Of a stretch of DNA of 64,000 nucleotides, positions 1 through 9,348 are shown in pieces. Positions within the stretch are counted from its first letter, which is position 1. Each line of letters opens with the position of its first letter. The DNA is taken from positions 1-64,000 of the forward strand of contig JAFYSZ010000001.1 in NCBI GenBank assembly GCA_017559135.1, given 5' to 3'. Under the pieces are notes generated by a model, which worked only from the letters and a program-made list of their open reading frames with translations, was not told the DNA's origin and searched no databases. A program made the position numbers and the translations under genes. The stretch is from Bacteroidales bacterium. GTDB taxonomy: Bacteria > Bacteroidota > Bacteroidia > Bacteroidales > P3.

Positions 1-1
1 T

Positions 2-256
2 TCAAATTTAACATCCGAAGAATTATCAGAACATTGCAATATATTGCCAAATCCTGCCACAACATACGCAAAAGTATTAAGCAGATATAAGATAGAAAGA
101 TTAGAAGTCTTTGATATGCAAGGCAAAAAGGTAGAAGAAATTGCCGTAAATGATTATGAATATTACATAGGCGTGCAAAACTATAATAAAGGCACATATT
201 TAGTAAACATAGTTACGCAAAAAGGCACTACGACAAAGAAAATGATTGTGCAATAA
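2..256 (+). CDS. T9SS cargo protein, C-terminal sorting domain (5' truncated)
   Basis: The reading frame is open from the window edge, so only the last 84 residues of a longer gene are visible. They form a type A T9SS C-terminal domain: a PNPATTY start (the usual PNP motif), then beta strands with the pattern LEVFDMQGKKV, a YNKGTYLVNI segment, and a Lys-rich end (TTTKKMIVQ). In this family the domain is recognised and cleaved at the outer membrane by the type IX machinery. The catalytic or binding part lies outside the window, so the function is unknown. A TTG at 44 is internal, not a real start. Confidence 0.85.
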   Translation, partial: SNLTSEELSEHCNILPNPATTYAKVLSRYKIERLEVFDMQGKKVEEIAVNDYEYYIGVQNYNKGTYLVNIVTQKGTTTKKMIVQ

Positions 257-267
257 GAGAAATAAAA

Positions 268-308
268 AAATAAATAAGCGAAATATTTAATATTTCGCTT
301 ATTTATTT
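268..308. terminator. bidirectional terminator between convergent genes
   Basis: A perfect 19-bp inverted repeat (268-286 and 290-308) with a 3-nt loop, A-rich on the left and T-rich on the right, so it can work in both directions. It sits between the T9SS cargo gene and the leftward outer-membrane protein gene and overlaps the stop codon of the latter. Confidence 0.8.
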
Positions 309-933
309 AGTCTATTATGTAGGTATAATTTAATCCAAGATTGATTGTGTATTGAGTTTCAAGTCGATTGAAACCAAATTGGTAAGGAAGTGAAAATTCT
401 ATTCCAAATCCGTGGCGGTGATCCATGCTTATCATTAAGCCAACTTTTGGTGTGAGTCCAAATCTCCAACCGTTTTGTCCTTCAAAGTCTCTTAGATAGT
501 ACTCATCTGTTGATTCCTCGGTAGAAAGTGAATAATCATATCGTCCCCATATTGTTCCAATTCCTAAACCTACGTATGGCTTAATTCTTTCGTTAAAGAT
601 ATAATAGTTAAAGTTTAAAATCATTGGTATTTGGTGTGAGGCCCAATTGTTTTTTGTTTGAAGAAACGGACGTTTTATTGCCATAGGAACGCAATAGTTA
701 TATCCAAATTCCAAACCTATTCCAAGTTTTGTTTCTTGCAATTGAAATTCCAACGCAAAGTGGCTTCCGTAGATATAAGTGTTGTTTTTTGCAAAATCTC
801 CTAAGGCTATTCCTCCCATAGGTTTTATTTGCATAAATATATCATAAGGCTCTCCATTAGGCAATCGGTGTCTTTGCGAGAATGCACAAAGACTTGTTAG
901 AATCAATGCTAATATTAAAATGTGTTTTTTCAT
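307..933 (-). CDS. outer-membrane beta-barrel protein, unknown function
   Basis: 208 residues with a clear signal peptide (MKKHILILALILTSLCAFSQ). The rest alternates Gly/aromatic beta strands such as ALEFQLQETKLGIGLEFGYNY and PYVGLGIGTIWGRYDYS, as in small 8-strand outer-membrane barrels (OMP_b-brl type). It lies 20 nt downstream of glnS in the same direction and has no obvious promoter, so it is probably co-transcribed. No substrate can be assigned. Confidence 0.75.
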   Translation of the reverse strand: MKKHILILALILTSLCAFSQRHRLPNGEPYDIFMQIKPMGGIALGDFAKNNTYIYGSHFALEFQLQETKLGIGLEFGYNYCVPMAIKRPFLQTKNNWASHQIPMILNFNYYIFNERIKPYVGLGIGTIWGRYDYSLSTEESTDEYYLRDFEGQNGWRFGLTPKVGLMISMDHRHGFGIEFSLPYQFGFNRLETQYTINLGLNYTYIID

Positions 934-953
934 AAAATTCTTTTTTGTTTTAA

Positions 954-2624
954 TTACTTATTCCAAGAATCTTTTAATGTACAAGCACGGTTGAATACAA
1001 GACTGTCTTCTTTTGAGTCATAGTCTGTTGAGAAGTAGCCAAGGCGTTCAAATTGATACTTATCCAAAGGCTTGGTATTAGCAAGGAATTTTTCCATTTT
1101 GCAATTCTTTAAAACTTTTAATGAATCTGGATTTAGATTGTCAAGGAATGTTTTTCCTTCTTCAACCTTGTCTGGTGATTCGCTTTGGAATAGTCTGTCA
1201 AATAAACGAACCTCTGCTTCAACATAGTTGTTTGCATCTACCCAATGAATAGTTCCTTTGACTTTTCTTCCATCAGGTGTGTTGCCTCCGCGTGTTGCTG
1301 GGTCGTATTCGCAATGTATTGTTGTGATGTTGCCTTCGCTGTCTTTTTCTACTGAGGTGCATTTTACAATGTAAGCATAACGCAAACGAACTTCTTGACC
1401 TATTGCCATACGGAAGTATTTTTTAGGTGGGTTTTCCATAAAATCATCTCTTTCTATAAAGAGTGTCTTTGAGAAACTAACCTTTCTTGTTCCTGCACTT
1501 TCGTCTTCTGGATTGTTTACTGCGTCAAGTTCTTCGCTTTGTTCTGGATAATTATCAATAACTACTTTTACAGGATTTAAAACAGCCATTACTCTTTGTG
1601 CTTTTTTGTTTAAGTCATCTCTAAGAGCATTTTCAAGGCGTGTGTAATCAATTACGTTATCTCTTTTTGCAACTCCAATGTCTTCACAGAAGTTTCTAAT
1701 ACTTTCTGGTGTGTATCCTCTTCTTCTTAGACCGCAAATAGTCGGCATTCTCGGATCGTCCCAACCTGAAACGTAGTTTTCTTTCACTAATTGTAAAAGT
1801 TTACGTTTGCTCATCACTGTATAATTTAGGTTAAGACGTGCAAATTCGTATTGATGTGAAGGAAAAATATTTAATTGTTGGATAAACCAATCGTAAAGTG
1901 GGCGGTGAATGTCAAATTCTAAGGTACAGATTGAGTGAGTTATGTTTTCGATTGAATCACTCTCGCCATGAGCGTAGTCATACATAGGATAAATTGGCCA
2001 AACATCTCCTGTTTTGTGGTGATGTGTGTGAAGAATACGATACATTATAGGATCTCTCATGTGCATATTAGTATGAGCCATGTCAATCTTTGCTCTAAGA
2101 GTTTTACTTCCGTCTTCAAACTCACCATTTCTCATTCTTTGGAACAAATCAAGGTTTTCTTCAACGCTTCTGTTTCTATAAGGAGAATCTTTCCCTGGTG
2201 TTTGAACTGTTCCTCTGTTTTCTCTCATTTCTTCTAAGGTTTGGTCGTCCACATACGCCAATCCTTTTTTTATAAGCTCAATTGCCCATTGATAAAGTTG
2301 TTCAAAATAATCAGAAGCATAGTGTTCTTCTGCCCAATTAAAGCCTAACCATTTAATATCTTCCTTTATAGATTCTACATATTCAGTATCCTCTTTCACA
2401 GGGTTAGTGTCGTCAAAACGAAGGTTTGTTTTACCACCATATTTCTTTGCTACACCAAAATTAAGACAAATACTCTTTGCGTGTCCTATGTGTAAATATC
2501 CATTAGGCTCAGGAGGAAAACGAGTTATTATGCTTTTGTGTTTACCACTCTTTAAATCGTTTTCTATTATCTCTTCTATAAAATTAAGACTTGTTTTTTT
2601 TGCTATTTCTTCCTTTAATTCCAT
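954..2624 (-). CDS. glnS: glutaminyl-tRNA synthetase
   Basis: 556 residues, the normal length for bacterial GlnRS. It charges tRNA-Gln with glutamine in the cytoplasm. The class I signature [15 protein letters not shown] is at about residues 37-51, and the KMSKS-type loop (VMSKRKL) is near residue 270. The C-terminal anticodon-binding beta barrels follow ([19 protein letters not shown]). GlnRS here means the genome need not rely on the GatCAB transamidation route for Gln. The only tRNA in the window is tRNA-Gln(UUG), at 41957. A -7 box for this gene lies at 2657-2664. Confidence 0.97.
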   Translation of the reverse strand: MELKEEIAKKTSLNFIEEIIENDLKSGKHKSIITRFPPEPNGYLHIGHAKSICLNFGVAKKYGGKTNLRFDDTNPVKEDTEYVESIKEDIKWLGFNWAEEHYASDYFEQLYQWAIELIKKGLAYVDDQTLEEMRENRGTVQTPGKDSPYRNRSVEENLDLFQRMRNGEFEDGSKTLRAKIDMAHTNMHMRDPIMYRILHTHHHKTGDVWPIYPMYDYAHGESDSIENITHSICTLEFDIHRPLYDWFIQQLNIFPSHQYEFARLNLNYTVMSKRKLLQLVKENYVSGWDDPRMPTICGLRRRGYTPESIRNFCEDIGVAKRDNVIDYTRLENALRDDLNKKAQRVMAVLNPVKVVIDNYPEQSEELDAVNNPEDESAGTRKVSFSKTLFIERDDFMENPPKKYFRMAIGQEVRLRYAYIVKCTSVEKDSEGNITTIHCEYDPATRGGNTPDGRKVKGTIHWVDANNYVEAEVRLFDRLFQSESPDKVEEGKTFLDNLNPDSLKVLKNCKMEKFLANTKPLDKYQFERLGYFSTDYDSKEDSLVFNRACTLKDSWNK

Positions 2625-2656
2625 AACGTCAAACTATTTTTATTTGATTTTAGTTG

Positions 2657-2664
2657 CAAAAGTA
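2657..2664 (-). promoter_or_regulatory. -7 promoter element for glnS
   Basis: On the minus strand this reads TACTTTTG, matching the Bacteroidota -7 consensus TAnnTTTG, 33 nt upstream of the glnS start. I see no good -33 TTTG. It lies back to back with the promoter at 2686. Confidence 0.55.
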
Positions 2665-2685
2665 CGAAAATGATTTTTTATTTTT

Positions 2686-2693
2686 TAACTTTG
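2686..2693 (+). promoter_or_regulatory. -7 promoter element for the DUF3109 gene
   Basis: TAACTTTG fits TAnnTTTG and ends 21 nt before the start codon at 2715. The region is divergent with glnS. Confidence 0.55.
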
Positions 2694-2714
2694 CAACGAT
2701 AAAAATGCAATATT

Positions 2715-3278
2715 ATGTTAATAGTTGGCAATTGTTTAGTAAGTGAAGATATAAAAAATGAAGGATTTTCTTGCGATTTAACCAAGTGTAAGGGTTGTTG
2801 TTGTGTGGAAGGAGATGCTGGTGCACCGCTTGAAAAAAAGGAAATCGAGATAATAGAAAATCTTTTACCAAAAATAGAGCCCTATATGGAGGAAAAGGCT
2901 GTTGAAATAGTGAAAAAAGAAGGTTTTTGGCTAAAAGATGATGATGGAGATTTGTGTACAAACATTATAGACAATAAAGAATGTGTTTTTGTTAAATTTC
3001 AAGACGGTTTATCCTTGTGTGCAATAGAAATGGCATACAGAAATGGAGATATTGACTTCATTAAGCCGATTTCTTGTCATCTTTACCCAATTAGAGTAAA
3101 GGATTATGGAGAATTTCGTGCCTTAAACTATCATCGTTGGGAGATTTGCAAGGACGCTGTATGCAAAAAAGGAGAGAATCCTTTGTATAAAACACTTAAA
3201 GAGCCGTTAATTAGACGCTTTTCTGAGAAATGGTACGAAGAATTAGAACAAGCAATTGAAAAAGGACAAGATTATTAG
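2715..3278 (+). CDS. DUF3109 family Cys-rich protein
   Basis: 187 residues. The Cys pattern looks like a metal or Fe-S ligand set: an N-terminal CDLTKCKGCCCVEGDAGAPL cluster, a central ISCHLYPIRV, and EICKDAVC near the C-terminus. This matches the DUF3109 family, which resembles the YkgJ/UPF0153 Zn- or Fe-chelating proteins. The biochemical role is unknown. It ends 7 nt before the MurL-MurD gene, so it is first in an operon with that gene and fbp. Confidence 0.8.
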   Translation: MLIVGNCLVSEDIKNEGFSCDLTKCKGCCCVEGDAGAPLEKKEIEIIENLLPKIEPYMEEKAVEIVKKEGFWLKDDDGDLCTNIIDNKECVFVKFQDGLSLCAIEMAYRNGDIDFIKPISCHLYPIRVKDYGEFRALNYHRWEICKDAVCKKGENPLYKTLKEPLIRRFSEKWYEELEQAIEKGQDY

Positions 3279-3285
3279 AACTAAA

Positions 3286-5916
3286 ATGAACAATACTGAA
3301 AAATTCAATAGTTTTAGAAAACAATATCCACTTTTTGTTTATGAGGATTTTAAGTATTCAATAGACGAAAAGGGATTGAAAATAGAATTTACTTTCGTTA
3401 ACGGTGAGCATACTTTTTCTCCAACTCTTTTGGTAGAGAAAAAAGATTTCTTTTCTTTTTCTCATTTGAGTAAAGAGAAACTTGATTTGCTTGTTTTCAA
3501 TATGGGAATGGTGGAGTTAATATCTTATTGGAAGGCTTTTTGTTCTCCAAGGGTTATTATTAAGCCTTTTGCATTGAAAAAAGAACAAATAGATTTCTAT
3601 AAGAAACTTTACTATAACGGACTTGGCGAATTTTTCTATGTAAACGGCATAAACATCTCGCAAGAAGAGTTCTTAAACATAGAAAATGAGTCAGAGAATT
3701 TTACTTGTCCACAAAAATTTGAAACATTTGACCAATATATCGTGCCAATAGGTGGAGGTAAAGATTCTGTTGTTACAATGGATTTATTGCTTTCTGCAAA
3801 TAGAGATGTCGTTCCTTTTATTATCAATCCAAGAGGAGCAACTGTGGATTGTTGTGCAATAGCAGGATTTAGCCAAGAGAAGACTTTGACTTGCAAACGA
3901 GTGATTGATGCTCATCTTTTGGAGTTAAATTCTCAGGGCTGCTTAAATGGACACACTCCTTTCTCTGCAATGTTGGCGTTTACTACGCTTTTGATTTCGG
4001 CAATCAGCAAAAGAAAATATATAGCCCTTAGTAACGAAGAGTCAGCCTCAGAATCCACAGTCAAAGGCTCAGAGGTAAATCATCAATACTCTAAAAGCCT
4101 TGAATTTGAAAACGATTTCAGAAATTATGTCTCAGAATTTATCTCGCAAGATTTTTATTACTTTTCATTTCTTCGCCCTTTGAGCGAACTACATATTGCA
4201 AAACTGTTTTCAAAGCTTGATTACAAGTCTGTTTTCAAGAGTTGCAATGCAGGAAGCAAACAAAACATTTGGTGTGGCAAGTGTCCGAAATGTTTATTTG
4301 CTTTTATAATTCTCTCGCCTTTTGTTTCAAAAGAAGAATTGATTGCAATATTTTCTAAAAACCTTTTTGAAGACAAAGATTTAGAAGAATATTTTTTACA
4401 ACTCTGTGGAGAAAGACAAACAAAACCTTTTGAATGCGTAGGAACTGTAAGCGAGGTGAATGTGGCTCTTTCTTTGTGTTTGAGAAATAAAAGAAAGGAT
4501 TTTGAAAATGATTATTTGATGAAAATATTTCAAAGAATTAGTAAAATAAATGAAAGAGTTAGCAAAATAAATGAAAGAGTTTTTTTTGAGTTGTCAAACA
4601 ATCATAATTTACCTGAAAGAGATTTAGAAATTTTTTCAAATACTCACCTTGCAACTAAGCGTGCTGCACTTATAAAGCTCTTAAAACCTCATAAAATTGC
4701 AATACTTGGCTACGGCAGGGAAGGGCAATCAACCCACAAACTTATTAAAGAACTTTTGCCAGAGAAAGAAGTTTTGATAGCAGATGATAAATCTCCTTTG
4801 GCCGGTTGCACCTTGCAAGATGAATGCTTGAAAGACTATACTCTATACATTAAGACTCCGGGTATTTCGATGAAAAAATTACAAGGACTTGATAGAGAAA
4901 AAATCACTTCTCAAACAGATATTTTCCTACAACTATATTCTAATCAAACAATAGGCATAACCGGTACAAAAGGTAAAAGCACTACAAGTAATTTGGTTTA
5001 TAAAATTCTTTTAGATCAAGGTTTTGATGTTCTTTTAGCAGGTAATATTGGCTTGCCTCTTTTAGAAATTATTCCAAATATAAAAGAAGACACAATAATC
5101 GTTGCAGAACTTTCGGCACATCAATTAGAATTTGTGCATTCTTCGCCAAAGGTTTCTATTTTGCTTAACCTGTTTGAAGAGCATCTTGATCATTTCAACG
5201 GATATGATGAATATAAAAACGCAAAGTATAATATCGCAACAAAGCAAAAGGTAAACGATAGTTTTATTTTTAACTCCGATTCTAACCAAATCAATACTCT
5301 GCTTTCACAAAAGCCTATTCTTTCAAATCTTTATGCGTTTTCAAAAGAAGATTACTCGCAAATAGAAGCAGACTACTTAAAAGGTGAACATAATAAGGCA
5401 AATATATATGCTGCGATGCTCGCTTGTGAAAGATTTGGTGCAGAAAAATCTTTGGCATTAAAGACTGCAAAAACTTTTTTGCCACTTGCTCATCGTTTAG
5501 AGTTGGTTTGCGAAAAAAATGGCGTAATTTATTACAATGACAGTATAAGTACAATTCCGCAAGCAAGCCTTGAAGCACTAAAAGCGTTGAAAAAAGTGCA
5601 AACTATAATACTTGGCGGAATGGATAGGGGAATAGATTATAGCCCTTTGATAGAAAAAATTCAAGATTTTGAGCTGAAAAACATAGTATTTGTAGGAGAA
5701 GCAGGCAGAAGAATGTACAAAGAAATGCAAAATAAAGCAAAAGAATTTAATATCCTTATTTCTGATGATTATAACAATATAGTAGAATGGTGTAGTCTCA
5801 ATACAGAAAAAGGAAAGATATGTTTGCTATCGCCGGCAGCGAGTAGTTATGATATGTTCAAGAATTTTGAACACCGCGGAGAGGTATTTTCAAATTTAGT
5901 AAAGCAATTAAAATAA
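3286..5916 (+). CDS. MurL-MurD fusion: UDP-MurNAc-L-Ala-L-Glu epimerase and ligase
   Basis: 876 residues with two enzymes fused. Residues 1 to about 400 match MurL, the ATP-dependent epimerase that converts the terminal L-Glu of UDP-MurNAc-L-Ala-L-Glu to D-Glu. A PP-loop-like PIGGGKDSVV is near residue 154, followed by SNEESASES, VNHQYSKSLEFE, SCNAGSKQNIWCGKCPKC and KPFECVG. Residues about 466-876 are a MurD-type ligase: Rossmann start (IAILGYGREG), ATP loop GITGTKGKSTT near 557, and NLFEEHLDHF. In Xanthomonas the pair MurD2 plus MurL replaces the MurI/D-Glu route; the fusion suggests that route here, by inference. I chose ATG 3286 over an in-frame TTG at 3256, which lies inside the previous gene. 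Confidence 0.85.
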   Translation: MNNTEKFNSFRKQYPLFVYEDFKYSIDEKGLKIEFTFVNGEHTFSPTLLVEKKDFFSFSHLSKEKLDLLVFNMGMVELISYWKAFCSPRVIIKPFALKKEQIDFYKKLYYNGLGEFFYVNGINISQEEFLNIENESENFTCPQKFETFDQYIVPIGGGKDSVVTMDLLLSANRDVVPFIINPRGATVDCCAIAGFSQEKTLTCKRVIDAHLLELNSQGCLNGHTPFSAMLAFTTLLISAISKRKYIALSNEESASESTVKGSEVNHQYSKSLEFENDFRNYVSEFISQDFYYFSFLRPLSELHIAKLFSKLDYKSVFKSCNAGSKQNIWCGKCPKCLFAFIILSPFVSKEELIAIFSKNLFEDKDLEEYFLQLCGERQTKPFECVGTVSEVNVALSLCLRNKRKDFENDYLMKIFQRISKINERVSKINERVFFELSNNHNLPERDLEIFSNTHLATKRAALIKLLKPHKIAILGYGREGQSTHKLIKELLPEKEVLIADDKSPLAGCTLQDECLKDYTLYIKTPGISMKKLQGLDREKITSQTDIFLQLYSNQTIGITGTKGKSTTSNLVYKILLDQGFDVLLAGNIGLPLLEIIPNIKEDTIIVAELSAHQLEFVHSSPKVSILLNLFEEHLDHFNGYDEYKNAKYNIATKQKVNDSFIFNSDSNQINTLLSQKPILSNLYAFSKEDYSQIEADYLKGEHNKANIYAAMLACERFGAEKSLALKTAKTFLPLAHRLELVCEKNGVIYYNDSISTIPQASLEALKALKKVQTIILGGMDRGIDYSPLIEKIQDFELKNIVFVGEAGRRMYKEMQNKAKEFNILISDDYNNIVEWCSLNTEKGKICLLSPAASSYDMFKNFEHRGEVFSNLVKQLK
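4540..4581 (+). repeat. 21-bp tandem duplication in the MurL-MurD linker
   Basis: Two adjacent 21-bp copies differing at one base encode SKINERV twice (about residues 419-432), between the epimerase and ligase domains. The length and A-rich content resemble the 21-bp intergenic units described elsewhere in the window, but similarity is only moderate. Confidence 0.8.
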
Positions 5917-5925
5917 CAAATCAAT

Positions 5926-7893
5926 ATGAATACAAGCAATATCACGATTTCCAATGAAGAATTGAAGTTTTTTAATCAATTAGCAAAACAATTTCCAACC
6001 TTACAAGCAGCAAGTACAGAAATTATTAAGCTAAAAGCAATTCTTTTGTTGCCAAAAGGAACAGAACACTTCGTAACAGATATTCACGGAGAGTACGATA
6101 CGTTTAATCATATCCTTTCAAACGCATCGGGATCAGTAAAAAGAAAAATTGATGAGGTGTTTGGACACTCAATTTCAATAGCTGAGAAGAATCAATTAGC
6201 TACAATCATTTACTATCCTATGGATAAACTTAGTCAATTAAAGAATAAAGGAATAGTAAATGATGAATGGTATAGACTTACTTTGAATAAATTGGTAAAA
6301 GTCGCACGTCAAGTTGCAAAGAAGTATACTCGTTCAAAGGTTCGCAAGGCAATGGATAGCGAATACGCATTTATAATGGAAGAATTGCTAAATGAAACAA
6401 CCTCAGATAAGCAAGCCTACTACGATTCAATCGTTGAAAACATAGTTGCTTTGAAACGTTCGGATAAGTTTATAGAATCTATATGCGGATTTATAAAAAG
6501 AATGTTGATAGACCGACTTCACGTAATAGGAGATATATTTGACCGTGGGCCAAGAGCGGCTGATGTAATGGAACTCTTGAAATCTCATCACGCATGCGAC
6601 ATTCAATGGGGTAATCACGACATAATTTGGATGGGAGCAGCCTGTGGAAATAAATTTGACGTAGCAGAAGTAATTAGATTGACAGCAAGATATGGCTCAG
6701 TTGATACAATCGAAGACGATTATGGTATAAATCTTATGCCACTTGTTACTTTCGCAATCAAAACCTATGAAAACGATCCCGCAATTCCATTTGTGCCAAA
6801 AGGAACAAAAGAAGAAAACTATCAAGATGCAAATGTGCGTTTGATGACAGTAATACATAAAGCAATAGCAGTAATAAGTTTCAAATTAGAAGGACAACTT
6901 GTGATGCGAAATCCTGAATTTGATATGTCTCATCGTCTTTTGCTTGATAAAATCAACTACGAAAAAGGAACAATTCACCTTGACGGCAAAGATTATGAAC
7001 TAAAAGATGTGTACTATCCAACAATTGATCCAAAAGACCCATACAAACTAACCGAAGAAGAGGAAGAAGTAATAGAAAAAATAAGACAATCATTCCTTAA
7101 CTCACGCCGTTTGCAAAGCGATGTATCGTTCTTGTTCTCAAACGGTGGCGTTTATTCGGTTTGTAACAACACTTTGATGCTACATGGCTGCATTCCAATG
7201 AAGAATGAAACCGAGTTTAAAGAATTTAACCACAAAGGTAAAATGGTAAAAGGCAAAGAATTGCTCGATTGCTTAGAACAAACCGTTAGAAACGTGTGGG
7301 TGAATCGTTTTAATCAAACAAACGATGACAGAGACTATTTCTGGTACTTGTGGTGTGGTGCTTGCTCGCCAATTTTTGGTAAACACCGAATGGCAACCTT
7401 TGAACGCTACCTAATAGATGCAAAAGAACAACAAGCAGAAATATTAGATAAATACTACACTTATAGAAACGATGTAGCCTTTTGCGAAAGAATTTTAGCC
7501 GAATTTGGACTTCATAACGAAAAAGCAAGAATTGTAAATGGACATGTGCCAGTTAAAGTGAAGAAAGGCGAAAGTCCAATAATGGCAAACGGCAGATTAC
7601 TTGTCATAGACGGCGGAATGTCAAAAGCATATCAAAAAGAAACAGGAATAGGTGGCTATACTTTGGTGTCGGGTTCAAGCCGTTTGTTCTTAGTTGAACA
7701 CGAACCATTCTCATCTCCACAAGAATCAATAGAGAATGAAAGTGATATTATTTCAAAGAACTATTTGATAGAACAAAGAACAGAAAATATTCTAATAGGC
7801 GACACAGAACTCGGAGACGAATTAAGAGAACAAATCTCCAACTTAAAGAAACTTATTTACGCCTTCAATGAAGGATTGGTAAAAGAGAGATAA
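5926..7893 (+). CDS. fbp: fructose-1,6-bisphosphatase, class III
   Basis: 655 residues, typical of the large class III FBPase of Firmicutes and Bacteroidota, which hydrolyses fructose 1,6-bisphosphate in gluconeogenesis. It is unrelated to the E. coli type I enzyme. Metallophosphatase motifs are visible: FVTDIHGEYDTF near the N-terminus, GDIFDRGP and WGNHDIIWMGA in the middle, and GHVPVK with DGGMSKAYQ near the end. It begins 9 nt after the MurL-MurD stop codon, so it is likely in the same transcript. Confidence 0.95.
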   Translation: MNTSNITISNEELKFFNQLAKQFPTLQAASTEIIKLKAILLLPKGTEHFVTDIHGEYDTFNHILSNASGSVKRKIDEVFGHSISIAEKNQLATIIYYPMDKLSQLKNKGIVNDEWYRLTLNKLVKVARQVAKKYTRSKVRKAMDSEYAFIMEELLNETTSDKQAYYDSIVENIVALKRSDKFIESICGFIKRMLIDRLHVIGDIFDRGPRAADVMELLKSHHACDIQWGNHDIIWMGAACGNKFDVAEVIRLTARYGSVDTIEDDYGINLMPLVTFAIKTYENDPAIPFVPKGTKEENYQDANVRLMTVIHKAIAVISFKLEGQLVMRNPEFDMSHRLLLDKINYEKGTIHLDGKDYELKDVYYPTIDPKDPYKLTEEEEEVIEKIRQSFLNSRRLQSDVSFLFSNGGVYSVCNNTLMLHGCIPMKNETEFKEFNHKGKMVKGKELLDCLEQTVRNVWVNRFNQTNDDRDYFWYLWCGACSPIFGKHRMATFERYLIDAKEQQAEILDKYYTYRNDVAFCERILAEFGLHNEKARIVNGHVPVKVKKGESPIMANGRLLVIDGGMSKAYQKETGIGGYTLVSGSSRLFLVEHEPFSSPQESIENESDIISKNYLIEQRTENILIGDTELGDELREQISNLKKLIYAFNEGLVKER

Positions 7894-7907
7894 AAGAGTA
7901 AAAAATC

Positions 7908-7972
7908 TGCAAAAAATAATCTGTATTGCATAAAAAACATACTTTTTTATGCAATACAGATTATTTTTTGCA
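7908..7972. repeat. perfect 30-bp inverted repeat upstream of an AAA_14 gene
   Basis: The arms 7908-7937 and 7943-7972 are perfect reverse complements around a 5-nt loop (CATAC). The right arm ends in TTTTTTGCA, where the -33 box of the following promoter would lie. It could terminate fbp transcription, act as an operator, or both. A single half-arm copy (AATAATCTSTATTGCATAAA, with S for G or C) occurs at 12162-12181. Confidence 0.85.
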
Positions 7973-7982
7973 TAAAAATTCG

Positions 7983-7990
7983 TAATATTG
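7983..7990 (+). promoter_or_regulatory. -7 promoter element for the first AAA_14 gene
   Basis: TAATATTG matches TAnnTTTG with one mismatch, 22 nt before the start at 8013. The -33 position falls on the right arm of the 30-bp inverted repeat. Confidence 0.5.
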
Positions 7991-8012
7991 CACCTGAAAA
8001 ACGAGTTGAAAG

Positions 8013-9257
8013 ATGAAAGCAATTATTTTAAATCAGCGAAAGGAACGTGATGAACTTGTTTCGCGTCCTTATTTGATGCGTAGAAATAATCAAAATGTAG
8101 AGGTGTTATTGAAAAGTCCTTTGATTAAGTTGATAACAGGTCCTCGCCGTGTTGGAAAATCCACACAAGCATTATTGATGTTGCGTAATAAAAATTTCGC
8201 TTACCTTAATTTTGATAATAATTCTTTATTGGAAGCCTGGAATTCAGAACTTGTAATGAGAATGTTAGATGAGGTTTATCCCGATTATGAATATATATTG
8301 TTAGATGAGGTGCAAAATCTTGAATCGTGGGATTTGTGGGTTAGTCAATTATATAGAATGGGAAAGAATTTAGTGATAACAGGTAGTAATGCAAAGATGC
8401 TTAGTAGCGAAATGGCAACTGTATTAACAGGAAAGTATGTTCAAATAGAGATGTTGCCATTTAGTCTTGAAGAATTTTTCGATTGGAATAAACTTGATTT
8501 ACATTCGCCAAAATCGGAACAAAAAACAGATTTTATACTACTAACAGATGATTATTTAAAACATGGAGGTTATCCAGAGGTTGTTGCTTTGCGTCAATTA
8601 TCTCATAGTTATCTTGATACTTTATTCGATTCTATTATATGGAAAGATGTGGCTAAGCGTCATAAAGTTCGTAATATTACAGACTTAAATAATCTTGCGA
8701 TGTATCTTGTCTCTAATTTCTGTAATCCAATTAGTGCAAACGATTTGGCAAACGAACTTGGATTATCAAGTGTCAATACAACAAAAAAATATATGGATTA
8801 TTTACACGAGCCATACCTTTTTTACTATCTATCACGCTATAATAATAAGCTTAAATTGATGCAAAAAGCACCACGAAAGGTTTATTTAGTTGATAATGGA
8901 TTTATCACTTCTAAGTCTTTTTCTTTGAGTGAAAATCTTGGACGATTGCTTGAAAATCAAGTTTTCATAGAATTGTTACGCAGAGGCTATGATGTGGAAA
9001 AAACAATGTTTTATTATCGCTCACGCAATGATAAAGAAGTAGATTTTGTTCTTCGTAAGGCAAATAAAGTAGAAACTCTTGTTCAAGTATGTTATGATAT
9101 GAGTAGCCCTAAAACAGAGAAACGTGAGGTGGAAAGCATTGTTGAATGTGCCGAAGAATTGAATTGCAATAATCTTATTATAGTAACATATAATGATAAA
9201 AGAGTTATAGAGAAGAAAGACTATAAAATAAACGTAGTACCAATATTAGAATTTTAA
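8013..9257 (+). CDS. AAA_14 ATPase with DUF4143 C-terminal domain
   Basis: 414 residues. The N-terminal AAA_14 ATPase has Walker A GPRRVGKST (43-51), Walker B YILLDEVQ (94-101) and sensor ITGSNAKML. The C-terminal DUF4143 region has GGYPEVV and a nuclease-fold segment, NDKEVDFVLRKANK...VQVCYD. Its D is kept, but the usual E-x-K is replaced, so nuclease activity is doubtful. These proteins are often multicopy in Bacteroidota and archaea; their role is not established. It is monocistronic, between an inverted repeat and a terminator. A distant paralogue is at 30121. Confidence 0.88.
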   Translation: MKAIILNQRKERDELVSRPYLMRRNNQNVEVLLKSPLIKLITGPRRVGKSTQALLMLRNKNFAYLNFDNNSLLEAWNSELVMRMLDEVYPDYEYILLDEVQNLESWDLWVSQLYRMGKNLVITGSNAKMLSSEMATVLTGKYVQIEMLPFSLEEFFDWNKLDLHSPKSEQKTDFILLTDDYLKHGGYPEVVALRQLSHSYLDTLFDSIIWKDVAKRHKVRNITDLNNLAMYLVSNFCNPISANDLANELGLSSVNTTKKYMDYLHEPYLFYYLSRYNNKLKLMQKAPRKVYLVDNGFITSKSFSLSENLGRLLENQVFIELLRRGYDVEKTMFYYRSRNDKEVDFVLRKANKVETLVQVCYDMSSPKTEKREVESIVECAEELNCNNLIIVTYNDKRVIEKKDYKINVVPILEF

Positions 9258-9279
9258 TTAAAAAGCTTTTTGAAAAAAT

Positions 9280-9326
9280 AAAACGCTCGTTTGCCTGAAT
9301 AAAACCAAGACTCACGAGCGTTTTTC
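9280..9326. terminator. terminator between AAA_14 and the first WD40 gene
   Basis: The inverted repeat AAAACGCTCGT (9280-9290) / ACGAGCGTTTT (9314-9324) is followed by T residues on both strands. A related hairpin follows the second WD40 gene at 10818-10863, so the terminator was duplicated with the gene. Confidence 0.75.
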
Positions 9327-9348
9327 TTTATAATTAGAAAATCAATTC

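Noticed and set aside
3256..3285. TTG start giving a 10-residue longer MurL-MurD
   Set aside because: It lies inside the DUF3109 gene, and an ATG at 3286 precedes the family's usual N-terminus.
7908..7972. Insertion sequence ends
   Set aside because: No transposase, no target duplication visible, and only 65 bp in total; kept as a regulatory or terminator repeat.
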